Shown here: positions 6,337 to 12,969 of the stretch, one piece after another | Position numbering within the stretch: the first letter of the stretch is position 1 | Layout of the letters: each line of letters opens with the position of its first letter | Assembly (NCBI GenBank): GCA_900321945.1 | Contig: ONXY01000173.1 | Location: 1 to 13,296 of the forward strand | Origin: an uncultured Eubacteriales bacterium | GTDB lineage: Bacteria > Bacillota_A > Clostridia > Christensenellales > Aristaeellaceae | Reading direction: 5' to 3' | Length of the DNA: 13,296 bases | The notes under the pieces: model-generated | Seen by the model: only the letters and a program-made list of their open reading frames with translations | What the model was told of the DNA's origin: nothing | Database searches by the model: none | Translations under genes and position numbers: made by a program

Positions 6337-7460
6337 CAGACCAGCGCTTCGATTCTCGAGATCACGCCGTCCCAGTCCGTCTGCCGACGGACGGCCGCGC
6401 TGAATTCGGAAGCCCGTTTTTTGTACCGGCCGTCCGAATAAACGTCCATGACCGCCTGATACAGCTCCTTTCCGCGGCTCGGAAAAGAACGCACTTTTTT
6501 CCCGAGTCCGAGCTCCGCGATGCGCCGGCCGTTCGTAATCTGGTCGTTCATAAACGGCATGGCGACCATCGGCACGCCGAAATACAGCGCTTCGTTGATG
6601 CTGTTCATCCCGCAGTGAGTCAGAAACACATCCGTATGCCGGAGCACTTCAATCTGCGGCACAAAGGAATAGGCATGAATGTTTTCCGGCAGTGTTCCGA
6701 GGCTCTCAACGGAGACTCTGCCGGTATTCAGGATCACGGAACACGGCCTGTTTCCGAAAGCGCGGACGCATTCCGCGCAGAATCCCCGGTTGCTGATAAT
6801 GCTTCCGAGGGAAATGTAGACGACGGGGGCGGTCATCTCTTCATAGGGGATCCTGATACCGGACGGCACGGCGGAGAGAGCCGGGGCCGGCACGATAAAC
6901 AGATAGCTGTCGTCGAAGGATGACCGGCAGTTCTGAAACTCCTCGGGCAGATAGACGATGTTCAGGTCCGGACGGCTTTGCAGGATGCCGTCGCGCAGGC
7001 TGGAAGACGCGAAACCCATGGCCCGGGCGTCCTGTTTCTTCAGCACCTGGAGATCGATCAGCTTTGCGGAAATCCTGAAAACCGCCGGCGCGTTTTTCCA
7101 GGTTTCTTCGGACCAGGCCGGCTGGGAAAACTGCCTCACGCAGGGAATCTTTTTTCTTTTCGCGATTTCCGCTCCCGGATAAAAGAACATCTCATAGATC
7201 AGAAGATCAAAGGGTTCTGTCAGCGACATGGCCGTATCAAAGGCCGCGCGGAAGCTTCCACGCTTGACGGCGTTCCCGCTCAGGTCGTCCGGAAAATCCC
7301 GGTACGGAACAAACGCCGCCCCGGTTTCTTCGATTCTGCGGCGGAACTTTTCCGCGTTGACGTAAGTGATGCGGTGGCCTCTCCGAATCAGCTCCCGGGT
7401 AAGCGGAAGCGTAGGATTTGTATGTCCCGCGTAAGGGAGATTGATCATCAGAATATTCAT
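6336..7460 (-). CDS. Glycosyltransferase, GT1/MGT (UGT-like) family
   Basis: A 374-residue cytoplasmic glycosyltransferase of the two-Rossmann GT-B type, related to bacterial macrolide (MGT/YjiC-like) and UDP-glucuronosyl/glucosyltransferases. The N-terminal acceptor domain starts MNILMINLPYAGHTNPTLPL; His13 is the predicted catalytic base, and Asp85 (FDLLIYE) may orient it. The C-terminal donor domain shows VVYISLGS (213-220) and the nucleotide-sugar-binding segment from VPQ (267-269) through LTHCGMNSINEAL (280-292), GVPMVAMPF (295-303) and the closing Asn305-Asp306-Gln307. His282 would contact the diphosphate and Asp306-Gln307 the sugar. Length is slightly short of the usual 390-400 but all key blocks are present. 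Likely role: transfer of a sugar from a UDP-sugar to a small hydrophobic acceptor, by analogy detoxification or glycolipid formation; acceptor unknown. The start is preceded by a purine-rich but imperfect ribosome binding site (GGCGGGGAATG, read on the minus strand). Confidence 0.85.
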   Translation of the reverse strand: MNILMINLPYAGHTNPTLPLTRELIRRGHRITYVNAEKFRRRIEETGAAFVPYRDFPDDLSGNAVKRGSFRAAFDTAMSLTEPFDLLIYEMFFYPGAEIAKRKKIPCVRQFSQPAWSEETWKNAPAVFRISAKLIDLQVLKKQDARAMGFASSSLRDGILQSRPDLNIVYLPEEFQNCRSSFDDSYLFIVPAPALSAVPSGIRIPYEEMTAPVVYISLGSIISNRGFCAECVRAFGNRPCSVILNTGRVSVESLGTLPENIHAYSFVPQIEVLRHTDVFLTHCGMNSINEALYFGVPMVAMPFMNDQITNGRRIAELGLGKKVRSFPSRGKELYQAVMDVYSDGRYKKRASEFSAAVRRQTDWDGVISRIEALV

Positions 7461-7604
7461 CGGCGCTTCATTCCCCGCCTTTCCGGTCAGAAATCAGTCT
7501 GTACCGCCGTCCCGGCGGCGGCGCACGAAGCCCGCGCCGGAGCTTCCCCGGCCTGGAACTCTCCGGAACGGAGTCCATCGTCGTGACTGTCTCTTCATCC
7601 CGGC

Positions 7605-7633
7605 ATTGTACCGCGCCTGCAGCCGGAAGTAAA
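7605..7633 (-). promoter_or_regulatory. Candidate promoter for the glycosyltransferase
   Basis: Read on the minus strand, TTTACT (7633-7628) and TACAAT (7610-7605) are separated by 17 bases. Transcription would begin near 7598, giving a leader of about 138 bases. The -35 matches four of six and the -10 five of six consensus positions. Confidence 0.45.
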
Positions 7634-7652
7634 GAACCCCGGGGCAGTTCTT
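7632..7652. promoter_or_regulatory. Inverted repeat overlapping the glycosyltransferase -35, possible operator
   Basis: AAGAAC (7632-7637) and GTTCTT (7647-7652) form a perfect 6-bp inverted repeat around CCCCGGGG-type sequence. It overlaps the upstream edge of the minus-strand -35, a classic operator position. A protein site is inferred, not shown. Confidence 0.35.
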
Positions 7653-7735
7653 AATGCCGGCATCACAGCAGTCTGTCCTCACGGTTCGGTTGCAACATTC
7701 TATTGTTTCTGAATCCTGCCGCATTTTTCTGCCGT

Positions 7736-7756
7736 CCGGAAACGATGCCGGAAACG
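7736..7756 (+). promoter_or_regulatory. Tandem 9-bp repeat upstream of the -35, possible activator site
   Basis: CCGGAAACG occurs at 7736-7744 and again at 7748-7756, a 12-bp period. The second copy ends 16 bases before the -35 of the near-consensus promoter. Head-to-tail repeats about one helical turn apart just upstream of a -35 are typical of OmpR/PhoB-type activator sites, but the regulator is unknown. Confidence 0.35.
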
Positions 7757-7772
7757 GTCATATTCCTTGTTG

Positions 7773-7802
7773 TTGACAACTGATCAAACCGATGTTTATA
7801 AT
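7773..7802 (+). promoter_or_regulatory. Consensus sigma-A promoter for the secreted protein gene
   Basis: TTGACA (7773-7778) and TATAAT (7797-7802) both match consensus exactly, with an 18-base spacer. Transcription should start near 7809, about 37 bases ahead of the ATG at 7846. This is the clearest promoter in the window and predicts strong basal expression. Confidence 0.85.
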
Positions 7803-7845
7803 GCTGTAAAGCCGGAATGAATTTTATATTAAGGAGAGACTGACA

Positions 7846-8649
7846 ATGAAAAAAAGGTTTTCCGTTCTGATTTGCCTAGTGCTCGCCCTTGTTCTTTCCC
7901 TGACTTTCCTCTCTTTCAGCGCCGGAGAGTCCGCGGCGGAAAAGCCGGAAACTGAAAACGCGGAGACCGCCGACATCGGTCTGGAAGCACAGTTCGCTTC
8001 CAGCTGGGAGGGGTATTCCGTCCGATCGAGTGATTATCTGATGCTGGTCCTGACAATCCACGCAGATCTGGAGCTGGTCTCCATCCGTCGGGCGGACAAC
8101 GGAGAGATTCTGCCATGGCGTCCGAGTATTACGAGATCGATGAAAAACAACGACGGGGTGGTCACGGAAAAAACATGGGTAATCGGAATCGAAAAGGCGG
8201 AAGCCGCCCTGGACGCGGTCGTTGCCTTTTCCGATGGTTCGGAATATCCGATTCCGCGTGATCAGGAAGCGGAAAGCAAAGAAGCGGATGGATCCCTTCT
8301 CGGCACCTGGTCCGGTGACAGCTACGGCGGCAACTGGTTTTTCCGATTCACGGAGAACACCTTCCGCATGGCTCGCAGCGATGATCCCGCCGCTCTGGAT
8401 CAGGAAGGCAAATATACCGAGCTTCCGCTCATCTGGCGGGGAAGCGGTACGGTATGGGTCGTCATTACGGATGAGAACAGGCTCCCGATCCTGGAAATGA
8501 ATGACAAACCTGTCACAACCGTCATTGACGGAAAAGAGGCTTCCGTCGTGCCGCTTACATACTCAGCCCGTTCCTCCGGCGGCTCCCTTACCTACTATTC
8601 GACATGGCACGGCAAGCAGACCATTTACCTGAAAAAAGCGGCTGACTGA
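7846..8649 (+). CDS. Secreted protein of unknown function with signal peptide
   Basis: A 267-residue protein of no family I recognise. Residues 1-26 are a clear Sec signal peptide (MKKR, then a long Leu/Val/Phe core, cleavage likely after FSA at 26 or SAA at 31). No lipobox cysteine is present and the mature part has no cysteine. Mature residues about 45-137 form a beta-rich segment that may be an Ig-like or transthyretin-like domain, ending SDGSEYPIPRDQ. An acidic linker (140-149) follows. Residues about 150-264 begin LLGTWSGDSYGGNWFFRF and alternate strands to HGKQTIYLKK, resembling a lipocalin-like or META-like beta-barrel that starts with a G-T-W motif. The ATG follows AAGGAGAG (about 7831-7838). 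It has its own consensus promoter and terminator, so it is monocistronic. Predicted location is outside the membrane. Confidence 0.8.
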   Translation: MKKRFSVLICLVLALVLSLTFLSFSAGESAAEKPETENAETADIGLEAQFASSWEGYSVRSSDYLMLVLTIHADLELVSIRRADNGEILPWRPSITRSMKNNDGVVTEKTWVIGIEKAEAALDAVVAFSDGSEYPIPRDQEAESKEADGSLLGTWSGDSYGGNWFFRFTENTFRMARSDDPAALDQEGKYTELPLIWRGSGTVWVVITDENRLPILEMNDKPVTTVIDGKEASVVPLTYSARSSGGSLTYYSTWHGKQTIYLKKAAD

Positions 8650-8750
8650 CAGCCGCGCATGCGGAAGATTTCTCCCCGGCGGCATCCGGAAAACGAACCT
8701 GACAGAAAAACCACAAGCAAAAGAAAGCCCGGCAGCCCGGATATGGACAT

Positions 8751-8775
8751 GAGCCGCTGAATACGCGGCTCTTTT
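8751..8775 (+). terminator. Intrinsic terminator after the secreted protein gene
   Basis: GAGCCGC (8751-8757) pairs perfectly with GCGGCTC (8765-8771) across a 7-base loop and is followed directly by TTTT (8772-8775). It is about 100 bases after the stop codon and is the best rho-independent terminator in the window. Confidence 0.7.
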
Positions 8776-8895
8776 GACCGCTTCCCGAACGCGCTGATTC
8801 CTCCGGAAATCGTCGGAAGTTATCCTCCGCATGCCGCGCCGGACGGCCGAAACGGAACCGGACGGGTCTGAAATAAAAAAAGGAGAGAGAAACAG

Positions 8896-9408
8896 ATGGA
8901 ATTCAAGGAAGTCATCCGGAAAAGGTACTCCTGCAAAAAGTATTCTGACAGACAGGTGGAGGATGAAAAGCTGGCGGCCATTCTGGAGGCCGGCCGCCTC
9001 GCGCCGACAGCCAAAAACCTTCAGGAACAGCATATCTATGTGCTGCGTTCCGCTGACGCCCTTGCCGGGATCGACGCCGTTACGCCCTGCCGCTACGGCG
9101 CGCCCACCGTTCTCGTCGTCGCTTTCGACGCAGCGAACGTCTTCACATACCCGGGCGGCAGGCACGATTCCGGAGCGGAAGACGCGGCCATCGTCGCGAC
9201 CCATATGATTCTTGCCGCCGCGGACGAAGGCGTTGACAGCTGCTGGATCAATTTTCTGGATCCCGAAAAGCTCGCGGAAATACTCGGGCTTCCCGAAAAC
9301 GAAAAGATCCTGATGGTACTGGATCTCGGTTACGCAGCGGAAGGCGCGGGCCCTCTGCCGAATCACACCAGCCGGAAGCCGCTGGAAGAGACGGTCACCT
9401 ACATGTAA
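8896..9408 (+). CDS. Small nitroreductase-family flavoprotein
   Basis: A 170-residue FMN-dependent nitroreductase-fold protein. The N-terminal block MEFKEVIRKRYSCKKYSDRQV carries the conserved R-x-S/Y-x-R/K-like FMN phosphate contact (Arg10-Tyr11-Ser12). The block LEAGRLAPTAKNLQEQ (30-45) is the second flavin-binding segment. A later stretch (AAIVATHMILAAADEGVDSCWI) fits the long dimer-interface helix followed by the segment before the C-terminal FMN contact. At 170 residues it belongs to the short subgroup (about 165-200). Members reduce nitro, quinone or enone compounds with NAD(P)H, or act in flavin metabolism; the natural substrate cannot be read here. The start follows AGGAG (8881-8885). 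The next gene, a 2-hydroxyacid dehydrogenase, begins 75 bases later on the same strand with no terminator seen between, so co-transcription is possible. Cytoplasmic. Confidence 0.85.
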   Translation: MEFKEVIRKRYSCKKYSDRQVEDEKLAAILEAGRLAPTAKNLQEQHIYVLRSADALAGIDAVTPCRYGAPTVLVVAFDAANVFTYPGGRHDSGAEDAAIVATHMILAAADEGVDSCWINFLDPEKLAEILGLPENEKILMVLDLGYAAEGAGPLPNHTSRKPLEETVTYM

Positions 9409-9470
9409 AACGCTTCGCCCGCGGATTCCCTTTCCCGTCGGACGGCAGCGAAAATTCAACAGAGTATTAT

Positions 9471-9476
9471 GGAGGA
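9471..9476 (+). promoter_or_regulatory. Ribosome binding site deciding the dehydrogenase start
   Basis: GGAGGA lies 7 bases before the ATG at 9484. The upstream in-frame ATG at 9469 overlaps this element and would add five residues (MEEAG) before the conserved N-terminal strand, so 9484 is preferred. Confidence 0.85.
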
Positions 9477-9483
9477 AGCCGGC

Positions 9484-10443
9484 ATGAAAATCAGCCTTCT
9501 GGAGCCGCTTGGAGTCAGCGAAGAACTGATCCGGGAACTGTCCGCCCCCATCCTTGCCCGCGGTCATGAATTCATTTATTATCCGCGGAAAACGACGGAT
9601 GCGGAGGAACTGAAAAAACGCAGCGCGGGCTGCGAAGTCGTTATGATCGCCAACAATCCCTATCCGGACGAGGTGGTCGATGCTTCCGATTCGCTGAAGC
9701 TGCTGAATGTGGCCTTTACCGGGATTGATCACGTCGGGCTGGAAGCCTGCCGGCGGAAAGGCGTCACCGTATGCAACGCGGCAAATTACTCCAATCAGAC
9801 CGTCGCGGAGCTGGTCATCGGCATGACGATCCATCTGCTTCGGAAGATCGGCGAGTGCAATGACACCGTACGCCGCGGCGGAACCAGCGCCGGACTGGCC
9901 GGCAGAGAGATCGCCGGCCGGACCGTGGGCATTATCGGCACCGGCCGGATCGGAATGATTACAGCCAGGCTTTTCCTTGCCTTCGGCGCAAGGGTGATCG
10001 CCTGTTCCCGCCATGAAAAGCCCGAAGCCGCGGCGCTCGGTATTGAATATGTCGGCCTGGAGGAACTGATGAGCCGGAGCGACATCATTTCCCTGCATAC
10101 GCCGAACAATGCCTCAACCCGGGGAATGATCAGCCGGGAAATGATCTCCCTGATGAAGCCGTCCGCTGTTTTCATCAACTGCGCCCGCGGTCCCATCGTG
10201 GACGACCGGGCGCTGGCTGACGCGCTGAACGAAGGAAGGATCGCCGGCGCCGCCGTGGACGTCTTCACCGTCGAGCCGCCCCTGGGGGACGACCAGCCGC
10301 TCCTGCACGCCGCGAACTGCCTGCTGACGCCGCATGTGGCTTTCCTGTCCGAGGAATCCATGATCCGCCGCGCGCATATCGCGTTTGACAACACGATCGC
10401 ATATCTGGAAGGACACCCGGAGAACGTCTGCCGGCTGGAATAA
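9484..10443 (+). CDS. D-2-hydroxyacid dehydrogenase (NAD-dependent)
   Basis: A 319-residue member of the D-isomer-specific 2-hydroxyacid dehydrogenase family (D-lactate, glycerate, phosphoglycerate dehydrogenase-like), which interconverts 2-oxoacids and D-2-hydroxyacids with NAD(H). The catalytic domain begins MKISLLEPLG. The Rossmann motif GTGRIG (152-157) lies in the nucleotide-binding domain. The active-site triad is present: Arg235 (NCARGPIVD), Glu264 (FTVEPPLGDDQPL) and His284 (LTPHVAFLSEES). VAFTGIDHVGLEAC (76-89) and CNAANYSNQTVAELVIG (97-113) are standard family blocks. Length is typical (about 310-330) and no ACT domain is attached, so it is not a full-length SerA. The substrate is not decidable; glyoxylate/hydroxypyruvate, lactate or a larger 2-oxoacid are all possible. 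Pairing with the upstream nitroreductase may be a redox operon, but this is inference. Cytoplasmic. Confidence 0.9.
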   Translation: MKISLLEPLGVSEELIRELSAPILARGHEFIYYPRKTTDAEELKKRSAGCEVVMIANNPYPDEVVDASDSLKLLNVAFTGIDHVGLEACRRKGVTVCNAANYSNQTVAELVIGMTIHLLRKIGECNDTVRRGGTSAGLAGREIAGRTVGIIGTGRIGMITARLFLAFGARVIACSRHEKPEAAALGIEYVGLEELMSRSDIISLHTPNNASTRGMISREMISLMKPSAVFINCARGPIVDDRALADALNEGRIAGAAVDVFTVEPPLGDDQPLLHAANCLLTPHVAFLSEESMIRRAHIAFDNTIAYLEGHPENVCRLE

Positions 10444-10511
10444 GGATCCCGCAGGATTCTGAACCAGCCGGAATCAGACTGTCGGGCGGCGCTGCTGCGG
10501 ACGTCGTGCGG

Positions 10512-12632
10512 TCAGCGGACCGCGGTGTCCAGCAGCAGATAGCCGTCCTCCGGACAGATGGACGCTTCGCCGCCCGCCGCGGGGATGCGCTCGGAGAAGT
10601 CGTGCAGCTTCCGTATCTGTTCCCAGGGATAGACGTAGGCCTTGACCGGCAGATTGTCGTATGCCATGTTGACGTTGGTTCCCCTGGCGCCGAAGACTGC
10701 GGCAGCCTCAGACCAGTCCGTCCACTCTCCGGGTTCAAAGCTGACGAAACTCTCCCCGGGATTCATGACGCCCTTCGCGTAGCGGAACAGTTCCCGGCCG
10801 TCTTCTTTGTGAATCGCGTTATAGGTCTCCGCGCCGGTCCGGTTCAGGCTGCCGGTCTGAACCAGCGCGTATTTGGTCCCGTCCTTAACGGGAACGTTTT
10901 CCAGGACGACGATCGAGATCCGGGCTCCCGGATGAAGCAGCAGGTTGCCGGACAGATTCATCCGGTGATATCCCGCGAAGCGGAAGGTCTGCGTGACGGT
11001 GCCCAGCAGCAGGCCGTCCGTGGGAGACGCCGCCTGATCGTTCAGCAGGTAGACGGAGGCGGTCACCGCCGCGTCCAGGTCGCCCGTCAGGGCGGAGACA
11101 TACTGAAGGACGGTATCCTCCGTGATCTGATAAACATTCGCGGCGTAAACCGGCGTTTCGAACAGCGTCGAGCTGATAATCTCCGCGGGCATGTTGTCGT
11201 ATCCCAGGATGCTGAGATATCCTTCCTCCGTGTCCCGGGATATCACGTATTCGAACGAGCACACGCCGTAGAGGGACATATCGTAATACGAAAGCATGAA
11301 ATATCCCCCGTCCCCCCAGTCTTCGCCCCAGCTGTTCCTGCAGATCCACGCGCCGTCCGCCGGAGGCCTGCGGTCCTCAGGCCAGGTCTCCGCGGAAAAG
11401 GCGTCGTCCCAGCCGACGATCGTCACGCAGTGGTCGCAGGGAACCTTTTCGTAGGTATAATGCGCGAAGACGACAGGGTCTGAATCCGTAAAAGTGAGAT
11501 AGGGCCGGCTGCTTTCATCCTGCAGCAGGGTTTCCGGGGGCTCGCCGAACCGGTCCGACATCAGGATCACGGCCAGCTGACCGCGGTCGTACAGATCAAG
11601 GTTATAAGTGTCTTCCGGCATACCGTTCAGGCGCAGCCGGATTCTGACCGCGTTCCTCAGCTCCTCCGCCGAAAGCCCCGCCGTGTCAATGTCCTTCGCC
11701 CGGATGCCGATATACCAGTCCTTCTCCTCCTCCGAAGCCGCGGCGTTGTCCTTCAGTATTTCCCGCAGGGTCTCCCGGACGGCCTCCCCCGAAGGCCCCG
11801 GCATGGTATAGTCCGCGCGGAAGTTGATTCCGACCGACCGTCCGGCCAGCAGTTCCGACTTGATGGCTTCCGTGGCCGCGGAATTGTATACATAATTTCC
11901 CTCTCCGTCGTCCAGCGCGGGTGATGGCAGAATGTTGGCGTGCTTCAGCTCGTAGTCGAAATAAAAGCGTTCCTCCTCCGGAAGGCTCCAGTCTCCCTCC
12001 CGGTCCTTCGTTCCGTCGCTGTTGACGTACGGCGCGGTCTTTTCCCGGAGGATGCCGACGCCGGTCGACAGGCTCGTCGTGGCCAGATAGTAGTTCCCGC
12101 CGCAGTTCAGCGGTTCCTCGTCCGTTCCCTCCAGAAGATGAAGTCCTTCCCCCGCCTGGCCCGGATAGTACGGATATCCGTCTTCCGGATACTCGTTCAG
12201 TTCCGGCAGTGCCCTGGCGGTGAACCAGGCCAGATGCTTTTCGGAAAGATCCATATCCTCGCCCGTTTTGCTCCTGTATTCCTCCGCCGTCATGCCGAGG
12301 GAATTCAGAATGCTGGTCTCGCTCGCCGCGACGGTTGCGAAGCTCCAGCAGGTTCCCCAGGGATCCTGGTCCCTGACCGGCGTGACGGTTCCGCGCTCTC
12401 TCAGATCAAACCGCACGGGAAACGTGTCGGCGATGGATTTCCAGTTCATTTCACTGTAGATGTCGTCCACGTCCTCCCCGGTTTTCATCAGGTGCCCTGA
12501 GGACGCCTCCAGCTCGCTGGCGAGACGGTCCAGCTTTTCCGCCGTGCCGGCTGACATGTCTCCGGCGGAAGCCGTTGAAAGGATCATGGCTCCCGCGAGA
12601 AGCGGGATCAGGAAAAACCGGATGATCTTCAT
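10512..12632 (-). CDS. Secreted papain-like (C1) cysteine peptidase with lectin-like C-terminal region
   Basis: A 706-residue exported protein. Residues 1-23 are a Sec signal peptide (MKIIRFFLIPLLAGAMILSTASA). Residues about 72-465 form a papain-family C1 catalytic domain: VRFDLRERGTVTPVRDQDPWGTCWSFA (73-99) with Gln89 for the oxyanion hole and Cys95 as nucleophile, CDHCVTIVGWDD (399-410) with His401, and ICRNSWGEDWGDGGYF (430-445) with Asn433. All four active-site residues are present, so activity is expected. An insertion at about 277-385, mostly charged helix, separates the nucleophile half from the His/Asn half. Residues about 470-670 resemble the beta-rich lectin-like domain found C-terminal to such peptidases in Clostridia. 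The start at 12632 is chosen for the signal peptide; the frame stays open to 13100 but would run antisense through the next gene. The ribosome binding site is weak (AGGCAGG, spacing about 9). Substrate unknown; extracellular or cell-surface proteolysis is likely. Confidence 0.87.
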   Translation of the reverse strand: MKIIRFFLIPLLAGAMILSTASAGDMSAGTAEKLDRLASELEASSGHLMKTGEDVDDIYSEMNWKSIADTFPVRFDLRERGTVTPVRDQDPWGTCWSFATVAASETSILNSLGMTAEEYRSKTGEDMDLSEKHLAWFTARALPELNEYPEDGYPYYPGQAGEGLHLLEGTDEEPLNCGGNYYLATTSLSTGVGILREKTAPYVNSDGTKDREGDWSLPEEERFYFDYELKHANILPSPALDDGEGNYVYNSAATEAIKSELLAGRSVGINFRADYTMPGPSGEAVRETLREILKDNAAASEEEKDWYIGIRAKDIDTAGLSAEELRNAVRIRLRLNGMPEDTYNLDLYDRGQLAVILMSDRFGEPPETLLQDESSRPYLTFTDSDPVVFAHYTYEKVPCDHCVTIVGWDDAFSAETWPEDRRPPADGAWICRNSWGEDWGDGGYFMLSYYDMSLYGVCSFEYVISRDTEEGYLSILGYDNMPAEIISSTLFETPVYAANVYQITEDTVLQYVSALTGDLDAAVTASVYLLNDQAASPTDGLLLGTVTQTFRFAGYHRMNLSGNLLLHPGARISIVVLENVPVKDGTKYALVQTGSLNRTGAETYNAIHKEDGRELFRYAKGVMNPGESFVSFEPGEWTDWSEAAAVFGARGTNVNMAYDNLPVKAYVYPWEQIRKLHDFSERIPAAGGEASICPEDGYLLLDTAVR

Positions 12633-12969
12633 ATTCGGAAACCTGCCTTCCTTCAGAATCACAGATCCGGGCGGCGATCCCGGGACAACCGGTTCCGGCC
12701 GGACGCGTCCCCGCCGCGCTCGGAACGCCCGCTCATGTTTTTCCCCTTCCGGCTGTCCGGACCGCCGCAGACCGTTCTTCAAATCGTGATGATATCCGTT
12801 ATTGTTTCGCTGCGTCCGCTCTGTAATCCTTCCGTCCGTCTCCCGGCTCCCGGCCGCTTTTTCAGCGGATTCCGGAAGCGGGTTGTCCGCTGTCTGAACC
12901 GGTTGACGAATCGGTAAAACGGATGTAAGATGAAAACAGATAAATTTCAGAAAAAGGAGTGATCCGGAA
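12633..12969. other. Divergent intergenic region, 337 bases
   Basis: It separates the minus-strand cysteine peptidase from the plus-strand Big_2 gene. No gene is supported; the open frames across it lack ribosome binding sites. A good plus-strand promoter lies at 12903-12931. CCGCT/AGCGG (12854-12868) can form a small hairpin. I found no convincing minus-strand promoter for the peptidase, only a TATCAT-like hexamer (12793-12788 on the minus strand) without a -35. Confidence 0.6.
12903..12931 (+). promoter_or_regulatory. Sigma-A promoter for the Big_2 protein gene
   Basis: TTGACG (12903-12908) and TAAGAT (12926-12931) are separated by an ideal 17-base spacer, placing transcription near 12938 and the ATG at 12970. 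The 8-bp palindrome AACCGGTT (12897-12904) overlaps the start of the -35 and could be an operator half of unknown use. Confidence 0.65.

Larger units (their letters stand above)
7461..7845. other. Divergent control region, 385 bases
   Basis: No gene is supported here; frames crossing it lack ribosome binding sites. It separates the minus-strand glycosyltransferase from the plus-strand secreted protein. It holds a minus-strand promoter candidate (7605-7633), an inverted repeat AAGAAC-N9-GTTCTT (7632-7652), the palindromes ATGCCGGCAT (7654-7663) and GTTGCAAC (7689-7696), a tandem CCGGAAACG repeat (7736-7756) and a near-consensus plus-strand promoter (7773-7802). Confidence 0.7.

Noticed and set aside
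8774..8800. Promoter for the nitroreductase (TTGACC plus TGATTC)
   Set aside because: The spacer is only 15 bases and the -10 is poor; the TTGACC overlaps the T-run of the upstream terminator.
9469..9483. Earlier ATG for the dehydrogenase
   Set aside because: It overlaps the GGAGGA ribosome binding site that serves the ATG at 9484.
8563..10098. 511-codon minus-strand open frame
   Set aside because: It lies antisense to the nitroreductase and dehydrogenase genes, which have intact motifs. Its translation is Arg/Gly/Phe-rich without recognisable domains and has no ribosome binding site.
10506..11483. 325-codon plus-strand open frame
   Set aside because: It is antisense to the cysteine peptidase, whose catalytic motifs are intact. 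It is a shadow of GC-rich codon use.
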